Positions 33,739 through 45,669 of a DNA stretch of 64,000 bases are shown in pieces. Every line of letters starts with the position of its first letter. Position 1 is the first letter of the stretch. The notes below the pieces were generated by a model, which saw only the letters and a program-made list of their open reading frames with translations, was not told the DNA's origin and did no database searches. The position numbers and the translations under genes are program-made. Source of the stretch: Plasmodium brasilianum (Eukaryota > Apicomplexa > Aconoidasida > Haemosporida > Plasmodiidae); NCBI RefSeq assembly GCF_023973825.1, contig NC_090127.1, forward strand, positions 2,965,501 through 3,029,500, written 5' to 3'.

Positions 33739-36543
33739 CTATTCATACGTATTGTAATTGAAATCTTGAATTAAATTATTTTTTTTGGAACTGAAAGAGA
33801 CCCAATTACTGTCAAATTTGTCCGAATATCGCAAAGGCATACACAAAAATTCTTCATCAAAATTTTGTACATCGGTTTTATTAAATAGGGGAGGTTTAAA
33901 GGGCGGTTTGACTCTTTTATATAGTACATTTTCCCAATTAACATTTTTAAAAAAAGGATGATTTTTTATTTCTTCTGCATCAGTTGCACCTGACCCTAAT
34001 CTTTTTTTTGGATTTTTTTCAAATAATTTTTTTAACAAGTCAACAGCTTCAGGTGATAAATTACTAGGATAAGTTAAAGTTTCATATTTAATTCTTTCAA
34101 ATAAAACATTTCTATTTGTACTATTAAATGGTAATTTTCCTGTTAACATTTCATATATCATAATTCCTAAGCTCCACCAATCGACAGCTTTCCCATGTCC
34201 AGTTTGTTCTATAATTTCTGGAGCTAAATATTCAGGGGTACCACACAACGATTTTGCTGAATTATTATCTGTAATACCTTCTTTGGATAGTCCAAAATCC
34301 GTTAGTCTAATATGTCCAAGTTCATCTAGTAACACATTTTCTGGTTTTAAATCTCTATATATAATATTTAGTTCATGTAAGTATTGCAATGCTAAGATTA
34401 TTTCAGATGAATAAAAAATAGCTACTTCTTCCGAAAATTCTCTTAATTTTGATAGATGAAAAAATAATTCTCCACCTGGACAATACTCTAATATGAAATA
34501 TAATTTTTTGGATGTTTGAAAAGCATAATATAATTTAACTATAAATGGATGAGAAACACATTTTAATACATTTCTTTCAATTTTCGTATGTTCTAATTGA
34601 TTTCGTGATATAATATTTTCTTTTCTTAATATTTTCATAGCATATAACATATTATTTTTAACATGTTTAACTAGTAGTACTTTTCCATAAGATCCTTTCC
34701 CTATAACTTTTAAAAAATTAAAACTCTCTGGTCTTATTCCATTCTTTTTTTCATTTGATAAGGATACTGATTTTCTTGGTTCTTTTTTTTTCGTTTTTTC
34801 CTTCTCTTCTTGCATGTACAAGCAATTATCATTTAGAGTTAAAAAGTTATTGCTGCTACTGCTGCTATTGTTATTCATAGCGCAGTTTGCCATGTTGTCT
34901 TTGTAGCACATCTCCTTCTTCAACTTTGAAAAGTAGGAATCCCTGTGAAGGAAGAGAAAATCAGCAGCAAAAATGATACGGGGGAGTAAAATAATGTCAA
35001 ATGTAAATGTAAACCAAAAGGTACAGAGTGGAAAGATAAACCAAATGGTACAGAGTGGAAAGATAAGCAAAACAGCAAAATGACCAAGTTGCACTAAATG
35101 ATAATTTCATTTTTTCAACCGCTTCGACCTTTTTTATAACTCATAAAACATTGGTCAATAAGAGGGTTTGGTATATCAACTTAGTCACTGGCCCTCTTGT
35201 CGAAGTATGCAAAAGATGCATCATTTTATGCATGTATACGTATTTGTACGTGCACAAACAGGTGTACATACCTACACTTACGCAGAAATACGTACAAATA
35301 TACACACATACGTAAACATATACATAAGCTTAAGTAACCTGTCATACGAAGCCATATCTGAATGCTCCTTTTTCGAATTGTTCACAAAATTCCACTTGTC
35401 ATTTTTATCGTCATCCTCATTTAATGTGTTGATGGAACCCCTCTTACACACTTTTTTGGTGTCACTCGGTTTGGTGTCACTCAGTTTGGTGTCACCCGGT
35501 TTGGAGTCACCCGGTTTGGAGTCACCCGGTTTGGTGCCACTCGGTTTGGTGTCACTCGGTTTGGTGTCACCCGGTTTGGTGTCACCCGGTTTAATGTTCA
35601 GTGCTTTACTGGACACATTCTCTTCATCTGATAAACATTTAGCATATACGAACATATTATTACTAAACATACATTCGTTTATACGGCGCTTGAAAGGAGA
35701 GTTTTCCCTGTTTCCTTGCTTAAGGAATATTTTACACATACGATGATGCTTTCCATTCAAGTCAAAACCTTTTTTTTTTTTTGTTAATTTATTTTTTGTA
35801 TGATTAATTTGGCTATCAACAGAAGTTTGTCGACCATTTGTGTTTTCCTTTAAATAATCGTGTTCTTCTCTTTTTTCATTTTTATTATTATTTATTTTTA
35901 AAAATGGAATTTTAAATATCTTCCCTTTTTTTTTATTACTAAATTCATAATTTATTTTAAATAATTTTGTTCTTTCGATGGAGTGACTGTTCTTAGTTGA
36001 GCAAAGGCTACTTCGTTTATCCTTAGATTCTTTATTATTAATTTCGTTATTCTTAAAATTTTGACTGCTGCCTGTATTTATATTACTGCTTTGGTTATTA
36101 CTAATATTACTGTTAGTATTGCTGTTAGTATTGCTGTTAGTATTGCTGTTGGTATTGCTGTTAGTATTGCTGTTGGTATTGCTGTTAGTATTGCTGTTAG
36201 TATTGCTGTTAGTACTACTGTTAGTATTGCTGTTAGTACTACTGTTAGTATTACTGTTAGTATTATTACTATTACTATTGTTACCCTCAGTTTTGTCAAC
36301 ATCTGGGGGCATATTGTGATAAGCCTTGTGCACTGCCGACTTGAACGTGTAATTCACATCGTTTCCCCCATGAAATGAATTTAGCTTTCTATTTTTCCTC
36401 CTTGTTTTCGTAATAATAAAATTAAAATACTTTTTGAATTTTTTTTTTTGTAATGATATAGTGCTTGATTGATCTGAAGGTATTTCATCATTTTTCTGTC
36501 TAGTTCTTTCGGAAAAATATTTGAAAATTTTCAAATGACTCAT
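33739..36543 (-). CDS. PKB: Protein kinase B / Akt-like AGC kinase
   Basis: Two exons on the minus strand, 35339-36543 and 33739-34942. The GACAG|GTTACT donor and TTCACAG|GGATTCC acceptor join in phase 2, giving 802 residues. The kinase has all catalytic elements: IGKGSYGKV (about 482), AMK lysine (505), YRDLKPEN (597), DFG (617), and the activation loop SAKSLCGTPEYLAPE, whose Ser633 fits the autophosphorylated activation-loop Ser reported for P. falciparum PKB. The C-tail ends in DFNYNTYE, a hydrophobic motif of FxxFxY type. There is no PH domain. The N-terminal half is a disordered extension with an Asn-Thr/Asn-Ser array and a KPGDT/KPSDT array. The P. falciparum enzyme is activated by calcium/calmodulin through its N-terminus and works in invasion signalling. 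Its first Met at 36543 opens MSHLKIFKYFSERTRQK. Confidence 0.93.
35445..35595 (-). repeat. Coding 15-bp repeat (KPGDT/KPSDT)n in PKB
   Basis: About ten copies of a five-residue unit encoded by ggtttggtgtcaccc variants in PKB exon 1. Confidence 0.95.
36105..36280 (-). repeat. Coding 12-bp repeat (NTNS)n in PKB
   Basis: About 15 copies of attgctgttagt-type units encoding Asn-Thr-Asn-Ser. The opposite strand reads as Leu-Val or Ile-Ala-Val repeats, which are shadows. Confidence 0.95.
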
Positions 36544-37646
36544 CCTTTTTAAGTTTATATATCGAGTCGGTGTATATTGTACACTTATGTATGTATGTGT
36601 GGGTACGCGTTCATGAGCGTATAAGGATGCCTTTACGTGCCTCTTGCATTCTTTTTTTTAATATACATATTTGTATGTATGCATATATATGCCTGAGTAT
36701 ATGCGTATGTGTATAAATAAACATGTTGAGGAAAAACAAGTAGTTGCGAGATTTTGCAAATTCACTTTTTTTTTTTTTTTTTTTTTTTTTTTTCTTTAAA
36801 AAGAATGGCCTCTTTGGAATGCAAAGATGAAATATAAAATTAATTGGACATTAAAAAAAAAAGTATAACTTCATTTTATTATTTTCTGAAAAATTATACA
36901 AGCAGAATTGGTGAAATAATTTTTTTTTGTTTTTTTCTTCTTCATGTAATAAACAAAAGAGTAACAAAAAAAAAAAAAAAAAAAAAATTAACTCAATAAA
37001 TAGGGAATTTTGGTGTATGTACTTTTTTTTTTTTTTTTTTTTTTTTTTTGAAGTATCAAAAAATGTTAGTAAATAAATGCACGTAAAAATGAAGGCAAAT
37101 AAATGCACATAAAAATGAAGGCAAATAAATGCACATTTTCTTTTCTTTTTTTTTGTTTTCATGCATTTCAAATAATGTATATGAATTAATTGGCGCATGT
37201 AAAATATATAATAGCTGTATACTCCTCACATATTTATTTGTTTATTTTACTTTGCTATATTTTGCTACATACTGTTTGATTTTACTTCATTTAATTTATT
37301 TTTTCTTTACTTCATTTCATTTATTTTTTCTTTACTTCATTTCATTTATGTTTTCTTTACTTCATTTCATTTATGTTTTCTTTACTTCATTTCATTTATT
37401 TTTTCTTTACTTTGTTTAATTTTTCCTCATTTTCCTTATTTTTTTTTTATTTTTTTTGACTTGAAACATGCTGAAATATTTTATTTACACGTTTGTTGGG
37501 TAACCACATTTTATAGACCCATATGCAGGTAACATGTAGAACTGTTCATGTAGATTCAGTTAAATTTATAATGTGTATTGTTAAGCAAAAGAAGCAATAA
37601 TTTTTAATGCTTAAAATTTTTGGTACGCTTTTAAAATAAAATTTTA

Positions 37647-37715
<69 letters not shown>

Positions 37716-38089
37716 CATGTACACGCGTAAATAAGAACATGTATGCATAAGCATGTATGTATATGTTTTTACAAACTGTTACCCCCCCATTACACATGTA
37801 CTTTTCGAACAAAAATAATTTTTTTTTTTTTTTATATTTTTATATTTTATTTTTTTATTTTTTTATTATTATCTTATTATTTTTGTATTATTATCTTATT
37901 ATTTTTTTATTATTATCTTATTATTTTTTTATTATTATCTTATTATTTTTTTATTATTTATTATTATTTTTTTTTTTTGTTAATATAGAAGAGCAATCAT
38001 TTTATGCGTCTATGAATTTATGACCTCAAGAAAATTCATCTTTTCCTTATTTTACCAATTTTTACATTACACATTTTTTTAAATTGGAA
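36544..38089. other. Divergent intergenic region, 1.5 kb
   Basis: Upstream of PKB (minus) and the FBXO9-like gene (plus). It contains long poly(T) runs (36768-36793 and 37024-37049), a tttctttacttcatttcattta repeat (37300-37410), (TA)n/(TATG)n at 37650-37715 and a ttattattatctta repeat (37850-37975). No gene seen. Confidence 0.7.
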
Positions 38090-39968
38090 ATGTTTGAAAA
38101 AACCAATCAAAAGAGTAGCAAGTCTATAAAATATACAAACGAAAATAAAGAAAAAGCAGAAAAATTATTTATGCAAGCGTTAAATCATGAGCATGATGAA
38201 AACTTTTTAAAGGCTGTGAAGTTCTATCAAGAAGCCATAAAACTATACCCGAATATTCTAAAAATATATATCAGTGACAAGGACGAACAAGTGTAAAAAA
38301 TAGAGAGCGTGTATATGTATATATGTGTGTATATGTATATATGTGTGTATATGTATATATGAGTGTATATGTATATATGAGTGTATATGTATATATGAGT
38401 GTATATGTATATATGAGTGTATATGTATATATGAGTGTATATGTATACATGAGTGTATATGTATATATGAGTGTATATGTATATATGAGTGTATATGTAT
38501 ATATGAGTGTATATGTGCATGAATGCGTACGTATATATGTTTCAATAAATGAAGGGTTGTCAAATGAGTCCAGAGCATATGCTGAAATTGGAGTATGAAT
38601 TGTTCATTTTTCTTTTTTTAAACTAGCTCGTTTGTTAAATTTCAATGCAAGCTATATTGTACAGTTATTATTTTTATATTTATTTTTATCCTTGTCCTTT
38701 CCCCTAACCTTACCTTTATTTTTTTCTTTTTTTTTTTCTTTGTTGTTGCGTGTAGAGATAAGAATGAATCAGCTGAAGAAAATGAGCAACAGGAAAATAC
38801 ATATTTAATTGATATATTAACAGAAAATTTTTTCTCAGTAATAAAGTTTTTAGACTTTTATTCCATGCATAGGTCTAAAATATGTGCATATTATTAAAAA
38901 TGCGCATTTTATGAAAAAAAGAAATACGTTATAAATTAATTTATAAAGATCTGAAATGTATAAAAGTATAATATTCAGTACAAATCAATGGTTCATGTAT
39001 GTGTGAAAAGTGAAATTAGTGTGTCTGATTTGCAGTTAGGTTTTATTCATCCATATATACATACACAAACGTACACATCCATACGTCCATACGTCCATGC
39101 ATATATACGCCTCCAAAAATGGGCATCGCCATTTTTGACAGCTAATCGAACTAACATATTTATAAGAAAATTCATTTCCATTTATGAAAAAGATTAGATT
39201 GAAAAAAAAAGTCATTAATGCAAAAATAAAATATTTTTAACATTAGATTAAATAATATTAACTGTTCATAATTTGTCATTTTTTTTTTATTTTTTTTTTT
39301 ATTTTTTTTTTATTTTATTTTTTATTTTTTTTTTTTATTTTTTTTTTATTTTTGCATATTAAACAAAATAGGTTACTGTTTTCATGCAAAGGTATTTACT
39401 CTGTGATATCGATTGAATGCGAATATAAACGTTTAAGTGATATACATTTCTCAAACTCTGAAGATAAAATCATATTATATGGGAATTCTTTTAAAAGGTT
39501 TGTATAAAAGGAATTCAAAAAGAGTAAAGCTATAAAAGAAAAGTAATGTGGTGATATGCACCAGCAAATAAAAAAGAAAATAATAAAATAAAAATTAACT
39601 AGATTATTTCAGTAATTTTTTTCCATTAACCATTACAATGTTTTCAGGTTACTGTTAGAATATCCGCGTGTTCGGCATGACGGTGTCTACATTAGTTGTG
39701 TTACTTATATAAGATGTAAGTTGTTAAAAAGCAGAAAAGGGGAAAAAAACAAACAAACAAAAATTTTACGTTTTTGAGTGTGCATATGTGTATGTGGAAA
39801 TATTAAAAAAAAAAAAAAAAAAAAAAAATTGCATTTTGTGTGAAAACATGTTCGTAAAAAAAAAAAAAAATGAGAAATAAAATTTTTGAGGTTATAGCAT
39901 TTTTTTTTTTTTCGAAGACAAGCAAATATATTTATTTATAAATAAATAAAAAAAAAAAAAAAAAAAAA

Positions 39969-40019
<51 letters not shown>

Positions 40020-41105
40020 TGTGCGTACTTGTACGTTTCTATTTTTGTGCGCATTAATTTTTATGTATACACGCCCTCCTCCGGTTAAAATTTTTCTTTA
40101 AACAGCTTTAAAAGATATCGGAAATATACACTTGGATCCAAAAGACAGGGATAGAGTTATTTATAACCCGTGTGTGGTTACGTATTTTCGCTACTTACTA
40201 TTTTTGAATGAATCGAACAAAGTTCTTATAATGCGATCTGAAGTAAATAAAAAAGAAGTTTTAGAAGCTTTAGAAATATCGTATCGAAAAATAAAAAATT
40301 GGAATCTGTCTTTACCAAGTGTTGAGTTAATTAAAGATTTGTTAAAATTTCAAGGAGAGGTTGAAAATAGTTTAGTCAAAATGATAAGAATAGGTGAATA
40401 TACATATAATAGAGAAGAAAAAACAATAGAAATACACTATTCCGAATTGCTACACGACCCTTATAAGTACAAAAATATTGTTCATTTGCGCTTGCAAAAT
40501 TATTTGAGCGCGTATAACAATATGCTGAAGTGGATTTCTTTTAAAATTCTGTCAAAAATTAAGATGAACTATTCGGAGGATACTCTGAATATTAATAATA
40601 AGCAGTACAGGTAACAAACACATGGGGGCAATTACATATAAATATGAGTTTATACGTAAATATGAGTTTATACGTAAATATGAGTTTATACGTAAATACT
40701 AGCTTATACGTAAATACTAGCTTATACGTAAATACTAGCCTATACGTAAATACTAGCCTATACGTAAATACTAGCCTATACGTAAATACTAGCCTATACG
40801 TAAATACTAGCCTATACGTAAATACTAGCCTATACGTAAATATTAGTTTATACGTAAATACTAGCTTATACGTAAATATGAGTTTATACATAAATATAAG
40901 TATGTAGTACATATATATATATATATATATATATGTATTTCTACATGCACAGTTCCGTATACAAAATGCACGCGTATTCATATAAACATTTTTTGGTGCT
41001 TTCTCCCCTTTTAGGTCTTTCTTTTTTTTTAACCTGAAGTTTTTATCTCACCTTTTTATAACAAAGATATATGAAACTCAACCATTTAAAAGAGAGCCAA
41101 GTTAA
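38090..41105 (+). CDS. FBXO9: F-box protein of the FBXO9 type (SCF substrate receptor)
   Basis: Six exons: 38090-38292, 38756-38872, 39372-39497, 39648-39715, 40106-40610 and 41015-41105. All junctions are GT..AG, in phase, for 369 residues. The layout follows human FBXO9: an N-terminal TPR/MIT-like hairpin (KAEKLFMQALNHEHDENFLK, then VKFYQEAIKLYP), a degenerate F-box (LIDILTENFFSVIKFLDFYS, then RLLFSCKGIYSVI), the signature YPRVRHDGVYISCVTYIR (human RPRVRFDGVYISKTTYIR), a beta-rich domain (TYFRYLLFLNESNKVLI) and a C-terminal LSHLFITKIYETQPFKREPS. In other eukaryotes FBXO9 recruits substrates to Skp1-Cul1. Binding to Plasmodium Skp1 is inference, since the F-box is divergent. Intron 1 and intron 5 hold 18-bp repeat arrays. 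Confidence 0.9.
38312..38520. repeat. 18-bp repeat (gagtgtatatgtatatat)n
   Basis: About 11 copies in FBXO9-like intron 1. The unit length is a multiple of three, so long frames persist on both strands. Confidence 0.95.
40636..40900. repeat. 18-bp repeat (ctagcctatacgtaaata)n
   Basis: About 14 copies in FBXO9-like intron 5, with gagttt variants at both ends. Open in several frames, but wholly within an intron bounded by the donor at 40611 and the acceptor at 41014. Confidence 0.95.
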
Positions 41106-41755
41106 CTTTTTACATGCACATATGTAACATGGAATATCGCACATACATGCAAAAAAAGTTTGCATGAAATAATTTTCATTGGTACATGTGTTTAAGTATG
41201 TATGCATTTATACATGTATACGTAAATTTACGTAAGTTTATGCTTATATATAAATATATATAGGTATCTCATGTATTAAGGGGTAACTCTTTCAAACAAA
41301 ACCCAGTTAAAAAAAAAAAAAAAAAAAAGAAACGATGCTTTGTCGTATGATTTTATTTTTTTAACGTTTTAAGCTATATTTCCGTTTATTTTATTTTATT
41401 TTATTTTTTTAATTTATTTACAAATTAGTTTTTAGTATAAATTTTCCTATTCCATCTGTGCACTTTTTATAATTTTACATTATTTTGAATGCTATTTTAA
41501 TAAATTTTATTTAATATGATTACTTTTGAATAAACTCTTATTAAGGGAAAATTCTTTTCGAATATTTTTGTTAAAAATTAAAGTGTACAAATATGATCAA
41601 GTCAGGTAAATTTTTTTTTTTTTCTTTTTTTTTTTTTCTTTTTTTCTTTTTCAAATTATTGAAAAAAATAAAAGGCAAATGGGACTGGACTTTCCACAAT
41701 ATTATCCATATTTTAAGAATTAACAAATAGTAGTTAAAAAAGAAGTGTAGAAAAT
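41106..41755. other. Intergenic region between FBXO9-like and SOSS-B-like genes
   Basis: 650 bp of AT-rich DNA with a poly(A) run (about 41310-41328) and poly(T) stretches (about 41611-41652). It is presumed to hold a terminator and a promoter; no gene seen. Confidence 0.7.
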
Positions 41756-42984
41756 ATGCATTATGAGAATTTTTATTTCATTAAAGACTTAAAGCCTTTT
41801 TTGAATAATTTATCATTACAATGTTTACTTATAAAATACATAGATGACCGACCAGACCATATAAATAACATAATAAGGTATCACTACTTAGTTGCTGATG
41901 TAAGCGGATGTGTAATATTATGCATACCTCAAATGTTTATACAAGAGGAACTGAATAAAAATAACATTGACATTTTGAATGATGATATTGAGGATCTGCT
42001 CGACTGTTACGGTAACACGAATTTTAACATGTACGAAAATGCATATATAAGCTCAAATATGAGTGCAAATGTAAATGCAAATATAAATGCAAGTGCAAAT
42101 GCAAGTACAAAAGCAAGTACAAAAGCAAGTACAAATGCCAGTACAAATGCATACAAAAATGTAAATACAAATGCAAATACAAGTGCAAATACAAGTGCAA
42201 ATACAAGTGCAAATACAAGTGCAAATACAAATGCAAATACAAATGTAAATATAAATACAAATAGTAAGAATAACTATAACAGTAGTAATGTAACGGACGA
42301 ACAGAAGTATATTTATGATATAAATAAAAAATCAAGTAGTTCCAAAACGTTAAAATACTTTTTTAGAGTAGGTGATATATTAAAAATACACGGTGCTGTA
42401 ACTACATGGTCAATGGGGAAAATGGTAGCAAAAAAGGAAAAAAATAAAAAAAAATAAAATAAAAGTAAAGGAATTATGCACGCAGGAAAAAAACACAAGT
42501 TCGTTTTTTTCATTCCATTTACACAATTACACAATTACGCACTTACACACTTGCACAATTACACAATTAAACTACTCAAGTACCCAAGTTAATGTCTTCT
42601 TTTTTTATATTTTTTTTATTTTGTGTTTATGTGTGAGTTCCTACATGCTTAAAATTAGCACATTATTTTTTTTTCCCTTCTCAGGTCATAATGCCTAACA
42701 CCAGGACAAAAAAAAATAATCCCAATGAAATTCTTGGTTCAATTGTAAGAGTTGGCTTTTTCAACATGAACGTAAATCTTGAATTGAATGTAAGTAATTT
42801 AATTTCATCAACAACTGAAAAGAAGTATCACATGGATGATAATAATGCAAATAATTTAGTACGTAATAATATTATAAAAAAAAATATGGAAAATAAAAAT
42901 TACCTCACAACGGAACGTTTAAATAAAAATAAGGTAAGTAAATATGATATACTTCCCTTACTAAATGATGAAGATATATTATAA
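41756..42984 (+). CDS. SOSS complex subunit B-like single-stranded DNA-binding OB-fold protein
   Basis: Two exons, 41756-42424 and 42685-42984, joined in phase 0 (GKM|GTAGCA to TCTCAG|GTCATA), 322 residues. The start FYFIKDLKPFLNNLSLQCLL aligns with human SOSS-B1/hSSB1 ([20 protein letters not shown]). YHYLVADVSGCVILCIP matches its core strands (CKVADKTGSINISVW), and FFRVGDILKIHGAVTTW matches the IQPGDIIRLTKGYA strand. The final strands sit in exon 2 (IVRVGFFNMNVNLELNVSNL), as in KIGEFCMVYSEVPNFS. The family binds ssDNA in double-strand-break repair and pairs with INTS3. About 110 residues of Asn/Ala/Thr/Ser repeat (about 42030-42290) are inserted in the middle of the barrel. The repair role here is inferred from the family. 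Confidence 0.85.
42055..42255 (+). repeat. Coding Asn-Ala/Asn-Thr/Ser-Ala repeat inside the OB fold
   Basis: Short units of six to twelve bases (aatacaagtgca, aaatgcaagt) encode an Asn/Ala/Thr/Ser array in the SOSS-B-like protein. Confidence 0.9.
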
Positions 42985-43380
42985 CCTTTTCTCAATTAAT
43001 TTTTCATATAAAATGGGTGGAAAATAAATGGGGGAGATATGTAAAAAGAGGGAGCTACAATTTGCAAAATCATTTGTCTGTTCGATATTTTAGGGATTAA
43101 ATTATGCTATAAGTATATGTATGTATGAATAATCAGTTATATTTAAAAACTGTAGCAGTAAATGTGAAGAGTGGTTAGATAAAAAAAAAAAAAAAAAAAA
43201 ATAGATTTACCTTTTATGAAGAAAATTTGATTAGTGAGTACTTACTCGAAATGCACACATTTTACAGTCCATGAAATATGATAAAATGTTTTTAATACTT
43301 GAAGCATTTTCCCACATGTGTACACGCACGTATTTGTATATATACACATATATATATGTGTGAAGAGTATGGTTAAAAAA
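42985..43380. other. Short convergent intergenic region
   Basis: About 400 bp between the ends of the SOSS-B-like gene (plus) and the STEEP1-like gene (minus), AT-rich with an 18-20-A run at 43182-43201. No gene seen. Confidence 0.7.
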
Positions 43381-44326
43381 TTAAATATTCCTAGTTTTCC
43401 CTTTTGAGGAAGGAAAAATTAGTTTTAAAAAAAATGGATAAATATTAAAAAAAAGTTCATAGTATAACATCTTCTCATCATCTGCTTCTCGTCCCTTTAA
43501 TTTGGGAAAAACAGTACAGCGTATTGTACCATTATTTGCTGAACTGAGATAACAAAATATCTGTACGTATATACATACATATTCATACATACATATTCAT
43601 ACATACATATTCATACATACATATGCATACACATACACATATACACATACACATATACACATACACATATACACATACACATATACACATACACATACAC
43701 ATATACACATACACATATACACATACATATATACACATACATATACACATACCAGTATGGGAATATAAAAAAATTCCTTTTTTTTTAAATAAAAGGCAGA
43801 ATTAAAATGTGTAATTACAATGACCTTGTCAAATGTCTGAAAAAAATTTACATTTTGTCTGATCCTTTAACAAAGAATAGTCATAATAATAAATGAATGA
43901 GTTTTGCTCATTCAAATTATTAACATATCCAATTGGTACAGCACATTCTTTGCATAGTATTCTATATTGTACTTCAGCCCCATGTTTTCTTTTAATTACT
44001 ATTCGCTCTGTTTGCGTTTTATGAAATTTTTTATGTATAATCTTTTTAAATGGAAATATAATAGAATTATCTGTTTTTCTCGTGGGTAATTTTTTTATAT
44101 CTATTTCACTAATTAAGCAATTAAAGCCACATAAAAAACAAAAGTAAACCATAAAATCTTTTTCAATTTTTCCGACAGCACTATCTCTTGAGGTATAATT
44201 TAATATTCGAAACTTTTTTTGTTTATTGTCATCTTTTAATGCTTCCTGTTCATTTTGCACTTTTCTCTTAATTTCGAGTAGTGATATTTGGTTCTTTTCT
44301 TTCTTATCATCATCCTTATTTTCCAT
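43381..44326 (-). CDS. STEEP1-like zinc protein with a C-terminal DUF167-like domain
   Basis: The open frame from the ATG at 44326 encodes a STEEP1/CXorf56-type domain: YTSRDSAVGK, VYFCFLCGFNCLISEIDIKK, LPTRKTD, then VQYRILCKECAVPIGY with two CxxC pairs. Downstream on the same strand are two more exon-like blocks. One is 43749-43836 (TFDKVIVITHFNSAFYLKKK) and the other ends at 43381 (ANNGTIRCTVFPKLKGREAD, then DDEKMLYYELFF.. and SSKGKTRNI). Together they read like a DUF167/YggU domain ([21 protein letters not shown] in a plant homologue). Plant STEEP1 proteins carry the same C-terminal domain. Splicing is not settled. An 88-bp intron (43837-43924, GTTAAT..TTTTTTTCAG) gives one clean frame of about 215 residues but removes conserved-looking residues. 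The alternative is one surplus T in a seven-T run. Exon 3 most simply begins at 43538. Confidence 0.7.
43560..43752. repeat. (CACATA)n microsatellite in the STEEP1-like intron
   Basis: acatacatattcat units then (cacata)n, lying between the last two exons of the minus-strand gene. Confidence 0.9.
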
Positions 44327-45041
44327 TTTTTTTTAAAATAAAAAGCGAAAAAATATGACCATGTTAATTTTTATTATTATTATTTTTTTTTTTTTTTGAA
44401 AAAATTAAGAAAAATTTGAGTAGAGCACTTTTTTTTTTTAACACTTTGGCAAATATCACATGTTTTACTTTGCTAACCTGACCTAATGGCATGAATAATT
44501 ATATATGTATATATATATATATATAGATAGATAGATAGATATATATATTATATTTTTTTCCCCATTTTATGGAACAGTTTATATATACTAGTTATAATAC
44601 CGCATCGCTTTGTGTTACATGCTGCATATTTTATATTGTATTTTATTATGCCGTGTTAAGTTTTTATCTTTTTTTATTTTGCATTTGTGCGTATTTTCAT
44701 TTGTAATTATTTAGAAACATTTATTCGATAATGACATGTGGCTAATTTTATTTTTAAACAAAAAAAGAAGAAAAAAGAAGAAAAAAGATAAAATAATGTA
44801 AAACATACTTTTAAGGAATTTAAAAAAGGCTTCATTATAATGAGCTATTTATTTTTGAAAAATATAAAATTGGGTGTTAATTAAAACGGCGTAGGTTGGA
44901 TGGAATAATTTTTTTAAATCCCAAAAAGATCAGGCAATGCTTATTTTGCCAAGTTTGGCAAGGAGAGCGGAAAATGCATTAGGTTGAAACGTGTATGGCT
45001 AATGCGTACACGTACGTCTATGCAAGTATACATGTACTTAC

Positions 45042-45046
<5 letters not shown>

Positions 45047-45074
<28 letters not shown>

Positions 45075-45279
45075 TGTATGTATGTATGTATGTATGTATG
45101 TATGTATGTATGTATGTATGTATGTATGTATGTATGTATGTATGTATGTATGTATGTATGTATGTATGTATGTATGTATGTATGTATGTATGTATGTATG
45201 TATGTATGTATGTATGTATGTATGTATGTATGTATGTATGTATGTATGTATGTATGTATGTATGTACATATGTATGTAT
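45047..45279. repeat. (TATG)n microsatellite, about 55 uninterrupted units
   Basis: About 220 bp of uninterrupted tatg, the longest pure tetranucleotide array in the window. Period four leaves all three frames open on both strands. Confidence 0.98.
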
Positions 45280-45449
45280 AAGCTAGAGGAGACCCCTTTT
45301 TTCTGCAATGTTCATTTTAACAAAATTTCATGTATATAATAAAAAGAATTATAACCAGTGCATATTTTATTTGTGCTAACAGAAATATATTTTTTTTTTT
45401 TCAGTCGAATATTCTATGCTTTCATTTCGACTTTATTTGTCCCATCTTT

Positions 45450-45645
45450 TAGCCATCGTTCAGCCATCGATTAGTCATCGTTCAGCCATCGCTTAGCCAT
45501 CGCTTAGCCATCGCTTAGCCATCGCTTAGCCATCGCTTAGCCATCGCTTAGCCATCGCTTAGCCATCGCTTAGCCATCGCTTAGCCATCGCTTAGCCATC
45601 GATTAGCCATCGCTTAGCCATCGATTAGCCATCGATTAGCCGGTC
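45450..45645. repeat. 11-bp tandem repeat (cgcttagccat)n
   Basis: About 17 copies of gccatcgctta, with cgatta and cgttca variants at the ends. The array ends about 30 bp before the PIG-V start codon, so it probably lies in the 5' UTR or proximal promoter. The unit is GC-richer than its surroundings. Confidence 0.95.
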
Positions 45646-45669
45646 TTTTATTCGTTTATCTCGGGGGAA

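Larger units (their letters stand above)
44327..45669. other. Divergent intergenic region, 1.3 kb
   Basis: Upstream of the STEEP1-like gene (minus) and PIG-V (plus). AT-rich at first, then a long (TATG)n array and an 11-bp repeat just before the PIG-V ATG, both listed separately. Confidence 0.7.

Noticed and set aside
45450..45645. Regular 11-bp repeat that might suggest a CRISPR-like array
   Set aside because: Copies are contiguous with no unique spacers, and the genome is eukaryotic.
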